Below are positions 1 to 5,812 of a DNA stretch of 10,873 nucleotides, one piece after another. The notes beneath the pieces are model-generated. The model ran no database searches, was not told the origin of the DNA, and was given only the letters and a program-made list of their open reading frames with translations. Position numbers and translations under genes: made by a program. Every line of letters begins with the position of its first letter. Within the stretch, counting starts at the first letter, position 1. This DNA is from Anaerolineales bacterium (GTDB lineage: Bacteria; Chloroflexota; Anaerolineae; Anaerolineales; Villigracilaceae), in assembly GCA_024763295.1 (NCBI GenBank), contig JANTFU010000053.1:1-10873 (forward strand), read 5' to 3'.

Positions 1-97
1 TTTATCGTAACTTTTTTCTGACCGATAGCCATAAACAATGAGTTTTAGGAGATTTTGCCGTTTTTGAGCGAATAGAGTTCCATATTGAGAATTGCTG

Positions 98-124
98 GCT
101 TGGCACGGTGAAGCTGTGCCAAGC
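98..124. repeat. Perfect 9-bp inverted repeat downstream of glpK
   Basis: GCTTGGCAC (98-106) and GTGCCAAGC (116-124) are perfect reverse complements around a 9-nt loop. The hairpin lies 80 nt past the glpK stop. It has no T-tract on either strand, so it is not a convincing intrinsic terminator. It may be a dispersed palindrome or a 3'-end mRNA-stabilising structure. The rest of 1-203 shows no open frame or RNA gene that I can support. Confidence 0.55.
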
Positions 125-203
125 TACTCAATCTACGCTAAAATTAGACTTTTCCTGAGTTTTCAGTGTATAACACCCTTAAGACAGCAACCCAAATTAT
201 AAC

Positions 204-1706
204 TCACTCAACCCAATCGAACGTCCGCGTGACCGCTTTCTTCCAATTGGCGTATTCGCTGTCGCGTTTTTCGGCGTCCATTGCGGGCGTCCACTCTTTG
301 TCTTTGCCCCAGTTGGCACGCAGTTCGTCGATATTCTGCCAAAATCCGACCGCCAAGCCCGCCGCATAAGCCGCACCGAGGGCGGTCGTTTCTGCTACTT
401 GCGGGCGGATGACCGGCACATCCACCATATCTGCCTGAAATTGCATCAAGGTTTCGTTGAAGACCATCCCACCATCCACTTTGAGCGATTTCAGGCTGAC
501 GCCCGAATCCTTCTCCATCGCGTCGAGGACTTCTTTGGTTTGGAAGGCGGTCGCTTCGAGCGTGGCACGCGCAATATGCCCTTTGTTGACGTAGCGCGTC
601 ATGCCGACAATCGCGCCGCGCGCGTTACTGCGCCAGTAGGGAGCGAAAAGTCCGCTAAAGGCAGGCACAAAATAGATACCGCCGTTATCTTCGACGCTTT
701 GCGCCAATTCTTCCACTTCGGGCGCAGATTTGATGATACCGAGATTATCCCGCAGCCATTGAACGAGTGCGCCCGTGATGGCAATCGAGCCTTCGAGGGC
801 GTAAACAGCCGGCTGGTCGCCGATTTTGTAGCCGAGCGTGGTCAGCAGCCCCGATTTCGACGGGACGGGTTTCTCGCCCGTATTCAAGAGCATGAAACAG
901 CCCGTGCCGTAGGTGTTTTTGGCATCGCCCACATCGAAGCAGGTTTGCCCAAAGAGGGCGGCGTGCTGGTCGCCGAGGTCGCCTGCAACCGGCATCCCTT
1001 CAAAGCTGCCGTCGAGGGCGATCTCCCCCATTCGCACATGCCCATAAATTTCCGACGACGAGCGAATTTCGGGCATCATCGAGCGTGGGATGTCCATGAG
1101 CGCCAAAAGTTCATCGTCCCAGTCGAGGCTTTCGAGATTCATCAGCAGCGTGCGCGAGGCATTCGTCACGTCTGTGACGTGCGCGCCGGTCAAATTCCAG
1201 ATCAGCCAAGTGTCCATGTTGCCGAACATTAGGTCGCCTGTGTCAGCCAGTTCGCGGGCTTTGGGAACATTGTCCAAAATCCATTTCACTTTTGGTCCCG
1301 AAAAATAGGTCGCCAGCGGCAAACCGGTTTTGGCGCGCAAGCGATCTTGCCCCGCTTCTTTCCCCAACGTCTTGCAAATTTCATCCGTGCGCGTGTCTTG
1401 CCAGACAATCGCATTGTAGATTGGTTCGCCCGTGTGCCGATTCCAGACCACGGCTGTTTCGCGCTGATTGGTGATGCCGATGGCGGCAATCTTGTTTGCG
1501 TCAACGCCGCTTTTTTCCAATGCGCCTTTCATCACATCGTGCGTCTTAACCCAAATTTCGAGCGGATCATGCTCCACCCAGCCCGGCTTGGGATAAATTT
1601 GACGATGTTCTTTTTGGTCAACGCCAACCACCTCGCCGGCGTGGTTGAAGATCATAAAGCGCGTGCTAGTAGTGCCTTGGTCAATAGACGCGACATATTC
1701 TTTCAT
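204..1706 (-). CDS. glpK: Glycerol kinase
   Basis: GlpK phosphorylates glycerol with ATP to sn-glycerol 3-phosphate in the cytoplasm, feeding glycerol into glycolysis and phospholipid synthesis. The 500-residue product has the usual length for the FGGY carbohydrate kinase family. The N-terminal phosphate loop SIDQGTTSTRFMIF is at residues 7-20, ITNQRET at 78-84, VWQDTRT at 101-107, the catalytic-Asp segment GDLGDQHAALFGQ at 242-254 (Asp246 is the likely base) and YGTGCFMLLNTG at 266-277. The C-terminal domain holds VDGGMVFNETLMQFQADM and ETTALGAAYAAGLAVGFW, the family's ATP-site signature. The ATG at 1706 is preceded by AGGAG with 8-nt spacing. The gene follows the 159-residue gene by 14 nt, so the two are probably co-transcribed. 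No glpF, glpD or glpR is adjacent. The enterobacterial allosteric loop for fructose bisphosphate is not recognisable. Family assignment is very secure. Confidence 0.97.
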   Translation of the reverse strand: MKEYVASIDQGTTSTRFMIFNHAGEVVGVDQKEHRQIYPKPGWVEHDPLEIWVKTHDVMKGALEKSGVDANKIAAIGITNQRETAVVWNRHTGEPIYNAIVWQDTRTDEICKTLGKEAGQDRLRAKTGLPLATYFSGPKVKWILDNVPKARELADTGDLMFGNMDTWLIWNLTGAHVTDVTNASRTLLMNLESLDWDDELLALMDIPRSMMPEIRSSSEIYGHVRMGEIALDGSFEGMPVAGDLGDQHAALFGQTCFDVGDAKNTYGTGCFMLLNTGEKPVPSKSGLLTTLGYKIGDQPAVYALEGSIAITGALVQWLRDNLGIIKSAPEVEELAQSVEDNGGIYFVPAFSGLFAPYWRSNARGAIVGMTRYVNKGHIARATLEATAFQTKEVLDAMEKDSGVSLKSLKVDGGMVFNETLMQFQADMVDVPVIRPQVAETTALGAAYAAGLAVGFWQNIDELRANWGKDKEWTPAMDAEKRDSEYANWKKAVTRTFDWVE

Positions 1707-1720
1707 TTTGGAGTCTCCTG

Positions 1721-2200
1721 TTAAGCTTCGTCCAGATATTCCGTAGCTGTATCAATATATTTGCCTATCTCGGCGTTTTCTCCCTTATCGTCGGAAACGG
1801 TGGGTAAAAACTGCGCAATATAGTAGATATAGCCCTTGCTGCCACCTCGTTTTGTCCACGTTCGTACCGATTTTCGCAGGCGCTTGAAAATTCTCACGAA
1901 ATTTTCAAAGCTCACTTCATCTTGACCTTCAAAAATATCTGCTAATGCTGTCTCTCTCTCAACGCCCGCAAACAGATCACTAATCACATCTAATACTTCA
2001 AACAACTCTTCTTCTGCTTCTGAGCGAAAAGAAGGCTCTTTGGGTTCATTGCCTCTCAAAAGGGCTTTATATTTGCTCAATAGGGCATTATAAACTCTGT
2101 CTACGCCCATATCGGATAATTCAGGATACCCGTTCGAGACAGTGACTACCTGAATCTCAATATTCATCATTACATTTTCAAATTCTTCTTCTACTAACAT
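1721..2200 (-). CDS. Hypothetical protein of 159 residues, unrecognised family
   Basis: I do not recognise this protein. It is soluble-looking and rich in charged residues, with an acidic N-terminus (EEEFENV), a probable helical segment at residues 33-50 (VDRVYNALLSKYKALLRG), an acidic stretch at 60-80, a strongly basic patch at 103-122 (RIFKRLRKSVRTWTKRGGSK) and an acidic tail. There is no signal peptide, membrane segment or catalytic motif that I can name. The start is well supported: AGGAG sits 5 nt before the ATG at 2200. It lies 63 nt after fmt and 14 nt before glpK on the same strand, which fits an operon, although neither neighbour suggests a role. Its DNA is visibly richer in A and T than fmt or glpK, which hints at separate acquisition. 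The clean start, the length and the absence of a competing frame make it a real gene. Its function is unknown. Confidence 0.82.
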   Translation of the reverse strand: MLVEEEFENVMMNIEIQVVTVSNGYPELSDMGVDRVYNALLSKYKALLRGNEPKEPSFRSEAEEELFEVLDVISDLFAGVERETALADIFEGQDEVSFENFVRIFKRLRKSVRTWTKRGGSKGYIYYIAQFLPTVSDDKGENAEIGKYIDTATEYLDEA

Positions 2201-2233
2201 AATTTCTCCTAATTTTAGGTAAGAGAACTGACT

Positions 2234-2246
2234 GATATTTAATATC
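2234..2246. repeat. Small AT palindrome between fmt and the 159-aa gene
   Basis: GATATT-T-AATATC is a perfect 6-bp dyad in the 63-nt gap upstream of the 159-residue gene. It could be an operator half-site pair or chance in an AT-rich spacer. No promoter hexamers with good spacing accompany it. Confidence 0.25.
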
Positions 2247-2263
2247 TGTAAAGTTTTGGGGAT

Positions 2264-3184
2264 TTATGCCCAACTTCTCCCGCCCGCTAAGAAGGATTTG
2301 CCGTCCATCGGCTTTTTACCGGCGGGTTGGATTTGGTCGAGGATGAGGACACCTGCCCCCGTCCCAACAGCGGGAACGCCCGCAACCGTCAGCTTGGTTC
2401 CACTGCCCGGATTGGGGTGCGCGGCGTCAACATGGGCGCGGTGAACTTTGAGCGGCGCGCCTTCCCACTCAAAGAAGGTGCCGGGCCAAGGCGAAAAAGC
2501 ACGGATTTGGCGTTCGAGTTCTGCGGCGCTTTTGCTAAAGTCTAGTTCGCCATCCGCTTTTTTGAGCATTTTGGCATAAGTCGCGCCTGCTTCGGGTTGC
2601 GGCTGGGGAAGCAGTTCTCCTGCGAGATATTTGGGCAGCGTCTCAACGAGCAGTTCCGCGCCGAGGGGGGCGAGCTTGTCGAAGAGTGTGCCTGCGGTGT
2701 CATCATCCGCGATGGGGATCGCGCGTTTGGCGAGCATATCGCCGGTGTCGATGCCTGCGTCCATCAGCATGATGGTGATGCCGGTCTCTTTGTCGCCTGC
2801 CAAAATAGCGGCTTGGATGGGCGCAGCGCCGCGCCAACGCGGCAATAATGAGCCGTGAATATTGATGCAGCCGAGCGGGGGCAGTTCCAAAAGCGCGGGG
2901 CGCAGAATTTGCCCGTAGGCAGCCACCACGATCAGGTCAGGGGCGAAGCGGCGCAGTTCATCCATTGCTTCTGCATCGCGTACGCGGCGCGGCTGGATGG
3001 CGGGAATCCCCAATTCATCCGCGACAGTTTTAACCGGCGGAGAGATGAGTTTTTTGCCACGTCCCGCGCGCCGATCCGGTTGAGTCACAACGCCAACGAC
3101 GTTGAAATCTTGGGCTAAACGTTTGAGGGCGATCGCTGCAAAATCGGGCGATCCCATAAAAATGATACGGGGAGAATTTTTCAT
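2264..3184 (-). CDS. fmt: Methionyl-tRNA formyltransferase
   Basis: Fmt transfers a formyl group from 10-formyltetrahydrofolate to Met-tRNA(fMet), making the initiator tRNA for translation. With the ATG at 3184 the protein has 306 residues, normal for the family. The formyltransferase core is clear: RIIFMGSPDFA at the N-terminus, then NIHGSLLPRWRGAAPIQAAI from residue 108 with Asn108 and His110, and IDTGDML with Asp146. These match the Asn-His-Asp catalytic triad of the family. A C-terminal tRNA-binding domain follows (IRAFSPWPGTFFEW onward). A TTG at 3199 could add five residues, but it overlaps a TATAAT promoter element, so the ATG at 3184 is preferred. There is no Shine-Dalgarno site before this ATG, which suggests a leaderless mRNA. 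It is the first gene of a probable fmt-hypothetical-glpK operon. The usual partner def is absent. Confidence 0.96.
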   Translation of the reverse strand: MKNSPRIIFMGSPDFAAIALKRLAQDFNVVGVVTQPDRRAGRGKKLISPPVKTVADELGIPAIQPRRVRDAEAMDELRRFAPDLIVVAAYGQILRPALLELPPLGCINIHGSLLPRWRGAAPIQAAILAGDKETGITIMLMDAGIDTGDMLAKRAIPIADDDTAGTLFDKLAPLGAELLVETLPKYLAGELLPQPQPEAGATYAKMLKKADGELDFSKSAAELERQIRAFSPWPGTFFEWEGAPLKVHRAHVDAAHPNPGSGTKLTVAGVPAVGTGAGVLILDQIQPAGKKPMDGKSFLAGGRSWA

Positions 3185-3190
3185 AAGACA

Positions 3191-3196
3191 ATTATA
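3191..3196 (-). promoter_or_regulatory. Minus-strand -10 element (TATAAT) of leaderless fmt
   Basis: A perfect consensus TATAAT on the minus strand ends 6 nt before the fmt ATG at 3184, so transcription would begin at or within a base of the A of the start codon. No good -35 hexamer is visible 16-18 nt upstream (TCTAAA at 17 nt). The absence of a ribosome-binding site agrees with a leaderless transcript. Confidence 0.6.
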
Positions 3197-3207
3197 CAAT
3201 CTTCCGA

Positions 3208-3236
3208 TTGATTTTTAGAGGTATTCGCTTTAGAAT
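3208..3236 (+). promoter_or_regulatory. Sigma-70-type promoter of the DUF4870 gene
   Basis: TTGATT (3208-3213), a 17-nt spacer and TAGAAT (3231-3236) make a good housekeeping promoter firing rightward, with transcription starting near 3243 and a leader of about 38 nt. It lies back-to-back with the fmt -10 element, 11 nt away. The same TAGAAT -10 sequence and 17-nt spacing recur before the glycine riboswitch. Confidence 0.6.
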
Positions 3237-3280
3237 TAGAAAAGTTTTGTTTTATTCATTTCGTTAAAGGAGAATTTAAA

Positions 3281-3622
3281 ATGGAAGAACCGATTAATGC
3301 TGAACCCGTCTTCGATATTACGGATGACGATAAGCTGTGGGCTTTGCTTGCCTATGTTTTTTCACCGGTGGTTTCGATCATCGTTTTGCTGATGGAAGAT
3401 AAGAAGGCGCGTCCCTTCATTAAATATCATTCAAATCAGGCGCTGGCGTTGGGCATCGTCAATATCATTCTGAGTATTGCCTTGGGGGCAACGCTTGTTT
3501 TAGCCTGTGTGCCGATCTTCATTTGGATTGCCATGATTTACTGGGGCATTAAAGCCTATAAAGGTGAATGGGTTGAAATCCCCGGTCTGACCAATTTTAT
3601 GAAAGGTCAGGGCTGGCTCTAG
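3281..3622 (+). CDS. DUF4870 / Tic20-like small membrane protein
   Basis: The 113-residue protein has a short acidic cytoplasmic N-terminus (residues 1-19) and three hydrophobic segments at about 20-38 (LWALLAYVFSPVVSIIVLL), 54-73 and 74-93. The first two are separated by the loop KKARPFIKYHSNQAL. That loop, a basic or aromatic stretch followed by H-x-N-Q-A, is characteristic of the DUF4870 family, a Tic20-like group of bacterial membrane proteins of unknown role. The start is secure: AAAGGAG precedes the ATG at 3281. The gene has its own promoter and its own terminator, so it is probably monocistronic. It sits between fmt and the glycine cleavage operon with no evident functional tie to either. 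The family call is confident, and nothing in the sequence reveals a function. Confidence 0.9.
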   Translation: MEEPINAEPVFDITDDDKLWALLAYVFSPVVSIIVLLMEDKKARPFIKYHSNQALALGIVNIILSIALGATLVLACVPIFIWIAMIYWGIKAYKGEWVEIPGLTNFMKGQGWL

Positions 3623-3642
3623 TTCAGCGGTCATTTAACTTA

Positions 3643-3673
3643 AAAGCCTGCAATCGTATTGCGGGCTTTTTTT
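3643..3673 (+). terminator. Intrinsic terminator after the DUF4870 gene
   Basis: AAAGCCTGCAAT (3643-3654) pairs with ATTGCGGGCTTT (3658-3669) over 12 bp with one T-G wobble and a CGT loop, followed by an uninterrupted T-run through 3673. It lies 21 nt after the stop codon and separates this gene from the gcv promoter. Confidence 0.9.
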
Positions 3674-3694
3674 GTCTATATGACACTCATCCTC

Positions 3695-3723
3695 TTGACT
3701 TCTCTATTCCTGCCCCGTAGAAT
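3695..3723 (+). promoter_or_regulatory. Promoter of the glycine riboswitch / gcv operon
   Basis: TTGACT (3695-3700), a 17-nt spacer and TAGAAT (3718-3723) form a near-consensus sigma-70-type promoter. Transcription would begin around 3730, giving a leader of about 260 nt that contains both riboswitch aptamers and the terminator before gcvH. Confidence 0.75.
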
Positions 3724-3746
3724 AAAAATGTCTGACAATTGAACGG

Positions 3747-3836
3747 AAACGGGAAGAGACTCGGTTTTAAGAGCACCGAAGGGGCAAGTCTGGGCTGGCG
3801 AGCGCAGATGAAACTCTCAGGTAAAAGGACCCGTTT
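3747..3836 (+). promoter_or_regulatory. Glycine riboswitch, first aptamer
   Basis: The closing P1 helix is AAACGGG (3747-3753) with CCCGTTT (3830-3836), seven pairs. Inside it are the conserved glycine-aptamer sequences CACCGAAGGGGCAA (about 3774-3787) and ACTCTCAGGTAAAAGGAC (about 3813-3830). These match the gcvT-type glycine riboswitch consensus. The second aptamer follows after about nine nucleotides, the arrangement in which both domains usually cooperate through tertiary contacts. Confidence 0.93.
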
Positions 3837-3845
3837 TTGCTGTTT

Positions 3846-3930
3846 CTCTGGAAAGTTCTTTTGAACACCGACGGGGCAACTTCTGCGCAATCAAAGCGTG
3901 GAGTGAATCTCTCAGGTTTTTATGACAGAG
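3846..3930 (+). promoter_or_regulatory. Glycine riboswitch, second aptamer
   Basis: P1 is CTCTG (3846-3850) paired with CAGAG (3926-3930). The core motif ACACCGACGGGGCAAC is at about 3865-3880 and CTCTCAGG at 3910-3917. The loop region differs from aptamer 1, as is usual for the tandem class. The 3' strand of P1 ends exactly where the downstream terminator stem begins, so this aptamer is placed to influence terminator folding. By homology with known tandem glycine switches, glycine binding probably turns the gcv genes on. The direction is inferred, not shown. Confidence 0.92.
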
Positions 3931-3957
3931 GCGCGCGAGCTTTTTCGCGCGCTTTTT
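3931..3957 (+). terminator. Riboswitch expression-platform terminator
   Basis: GCGCGCGA (3931-3938) pairs perfectly with TCGCGCGC (3945-3952) around a 6-nt loop and is followed by TTTTT (3953-3957). It directly abuts the second aptamer. The stem can be extended by A-T and G-T pairs between AGAG (3927-3930) and the T-run. Those AGAG bases also form the 3' strand of P1, which gives a simple way for ligand binding to weaken the terminator. Confidence 0.82.
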
Positions 3958-3989
3958 AATTTAATAATCAAACTCATAAAGGAGACAAA

Positions 3990-4367
3990 ATGAATATCCC
4001 CGCCAATTTGATGTACACCAAAAAAGATGAATGGGTTGATCTTGAAAGTGGAAAAATGGGCATTACCGACTTCGCTCAGGGTCAACTTTCTGACATCGTA
4101 TTTGTGGAAGCGCTTGTCGATGTGGATGATGACGTGGAAATCGGTGGCGAAGTTGCCTCGGTAGAATCTGTCAAAGCCTCGGCAGAAGTCTACGCGCCTG
4201 TTTCTGGCACGGTCGTTGCCATCAACGAAGGACTTGAAGACGAACCTGAAGTCATTAACACGGATCCCTACGGCGCGGGCTGGCTGGTACAGTTTGAAGT
4301 CAGCGAGCAAAGTGATGAATTGATGGATGCTGCCGCTTACGAAGCGTATTGCAACGGGCGCGATTAA
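3990..4367 (+). CDS. gcvH: Glycine cleavage system H protein
   Basis: GcvH is the small lipoylated shuttle of the glycine cleavage system. Its lipoyl arm takes the aminomethyl group from the P-protein, delivers it to the T-protein and is reoxidised by the L-protein. The 125-residue length is normal. The lipoylation site is Lys62 in ASVESVKASAEVYAP (56-70), preceded by the conserved G-E-V of GGEVASVESVK. The N-terminal TKKDEWVDLESGKMGITDFAQGQLSDIVFVE portion and the NTDPYGAGWLVQFE segment are also typical. AAAGGAG lies 5 nt before the ATG. It is the first gene behind the riboswitch, a position often held by gcvT, which is missing from this operon. A 98-nt gap with a long hairpin separates it from gcvPA. 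Confidence 0.97.
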   Translation: MNIPANLMYTKKDEWVDLESGKMGITDFAQGQLSDIVFVEALVDVDDDVEIGGEVASVESVKASAEVYAPVSGTVVAINEGLEDEPEVINTDPYGAGWLVQFEVSEQSDELMDAAAYEAYCNGRD

Positions 4368-4386
4368 AAAAGAGTATCAAAGACAC

Positions 4387-4437
4387 GAGGAAAGAAGAAA
4401 GAGGAAAGCCCCCTTCTTTCTTCTTTCCTCTTCCCTC
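4387..4437. repeat. Purine/pyrimidine heptad inverted repeat in the gcvH-gcvPA gap
   Basis: GAGGAAAGAAGAAAGAGG (4387-4404) pairs with 4413-4430 over 18 bp with one G-T wobble and an 8-nt loop. The left arm consists of 7-nt units (GAGGAAA, GAAGAAA, GAGGAAA). The right arm is the reverse complement of the same units and extends by one further unit to 4437. There is no T-tract after it, so it is unlikely to terminate transcription. In the gcv mRNA it would form a stable hairpin between two genes whose products are needed in different amounts. Confidence 0.85.
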
Positions 4438-4465
4438 ATAACTTGTTGCTCAAAAAGGCTAAAAG

Positions 4466-5812
4466 ATGACCTATATTCCTCACTCCCCCAAAGAGCGGGA
4501 TGAGATGCTGGCAACCATCGGCGTGGAGAAGCTCGAAGACCTTTTCCAAGCTATCCCGGCTGCTCATCGCTACCCCGCGCTTAACTTGCCCGCAGCGCTG
4601 ACAGAAATGGAAGCGGCGACAGAGTTAAGAGAGATTGCAGAATCCAACGAGACCACCAATGAACTGCTCTCTTTCCTCGGTGCCGGCGTGTATAACCATT
4701 ACATCCCTGCCGCAATTGACCATATTTTGCAGCGCGGCGAATTTTATACCGCCTACACGCCCTACCAGCCCGAAATTTCACAAGGCACCCTGCAGGCGAT
4801 TTTTGAATATCAATCCATGATGGCGCAATTGACCGGCATGGACGTGGCAAATGCCTCCCATTATGATGGCGCGACGGCTGTCGCTGAAGCCGTCAACATG
4901 GCGCTGGCGCAATTTCGCGGCAAACGTAAACGCATCGTTATGTCTCAGGGCGTGCATCCACAGTATCGGGCGACGACTGACACATACACACAATTTTCCG
5001 GGCTTGAAATCGTTAGCACGGAATCAAGCCTCGGCACGCCCGATGCGCTGATGGAACTGATTGATGAGAATACCGCGCTCGTCATCGTCCAATATCCCGA
5101 CTTCTTCGGTCGTCTCTATGACTACACAAAACTGGCTGAAGCGGCGCACGCAGTTAAAGCGCTCTTTTGCGTGGTTGCTAATCCCATCGCGCTAGGTCTT
5201 CTGAAGCCCCCCGGAGAAATGGGTGCGGATATGGTCGTTGGCGAAGGGCAGCCGCTTGGCATTCCGCTGTCCTATGGCGGACCCTACCTCGGCTACTTCA
5301 CCACCCGCAGCAAATACGTCCGCAAGATGGCTGGGCGTTTGGTGGGCGAAAGCGTCGATTCTCGCGGGCAGCGTGCTTTTGTCTTGACGTTAACGCCACG
5401 CGAGCAGCACATTAAACGTGAGCGTGCCACCTCTAATATTTGCTCGAATCAGGGCTTACTTGTCCTCGCGGCGGGTATTTATATGAGCCTGTTAGGGAAA
5501 ACCGGTATGCGCCACGTCGCCGAGCTTTGCTATCACAAAGCGCATTACGCTGCCGAGCAAATTGCGCAGCTACCCGGATTTGAGCTTTGTAACGCTGAAC
5601 CATTTTTCCATGAGTTTACGGTCAGTTGTCCCGAACCGGTTGCTGACATCAATGCGCACTTGCTCGAACATGGCATTCTCGGCGGCTATGACCTCGGGCA
5701 GGATTATCCTGATATGGAAAACAGGATGCTCATTGCGGTGACAGAAAAAATTACCAAGGATGAGATCGATACCTTTGTTGCAATTCTAGGGGAGGTGAAT
5801 CATGGACATTAA
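4466..5812 (+). CDS. gcvPA: Glycine dehydrogenase (decarboxylating), subunit 1
   Basis: GcvPA is the N-terminal half of the P-protein, which decarboxylates glycine with PLP and passes the aminomethyl group to lipoylated GcvH. At 448 residues it has the full length of the split-type subunit. Typical segments are YIPHSPKERDEMLATIG at the N-terminus, FLGAGVYNHYIPAAIDHIL, EFYTAYTPYQPEISQGTLQAIFEYQSM, NASHYDGATA, GEGQPLGIPLSYGGPYLGYF and RERATSNICSNQGL. The fold is that of PLP transaminases, but the PLP lysine lies in the partner GcvPB, so the enzyme needs both subunits. The Shine-Dalgarno before the ATG at 4466 is weak (AAGG about 9 nt upstream), in contrast to gcvH and gcvPB. The 3' end overlaps gcvPB by 11 nt. 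Confidence 0.97.
   Translation: MTYIPHSPKERDEMLATIGVEKLEDLFQAIPAAHRYPALNLPAALTEMEAATELREIAESNETTNELLSFLGAGVYNHYIPAAIDHILQRGEFYTAYTPYQPEISQGTLQAIFEYQSMMAQLTGMDVANASHYDGATAVAEAVNMALAQFRGKRKRIVMSQGVHPQYRATTDTYTQFSGLEIVSTESSLGTPDALMELIDENTALVIVQYPDFFGRLYDYTKLAEAAHAVKALFCVVANPIALGLLKPPGEMGADMVVGEGQPLGIPLSYGGPYLGYFTTRSKYVRKMAGRLVGESVDSRGQRAFVLTLTPREQHIKRERATSNICSNQGLLVLAAGIYMSLLGKTGMRHVAELCYHKAHYAAEQIAQLPGFELCNAEPFFHEFTVSCPEPVADINAHLLEHGILGGYDLGQDYPDMENRMLIAVTEKITKDEIDTFVAILGEVNHGH

Noticed and set aside
155..166. CTGAGTTTTCAG dyad as the glpK terminator
   Set aside because: Only four pairs, with no T-tract in the minus-strand direction, are too weak to call.
399..1232. Long plus-strand open frame of 277 codons
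   Set aside because: It lies wholly antisense within glpK, whose family motifs run the full length. This is a typical shadow frame in GC-rich third positions.
3184..3199. TTG start at 3199 for fmt
   Set aside because: The five extra codons coincide with TATAAT, and the family N-terminus begins at MKNSPRIIFMGSPDF.
3912..4310. Minus-strand 132-codon frame over the terminator and gcvH
   Set aside because: It is antisense to gcvH and the riboswitch terminator, both of which are strongly supported.
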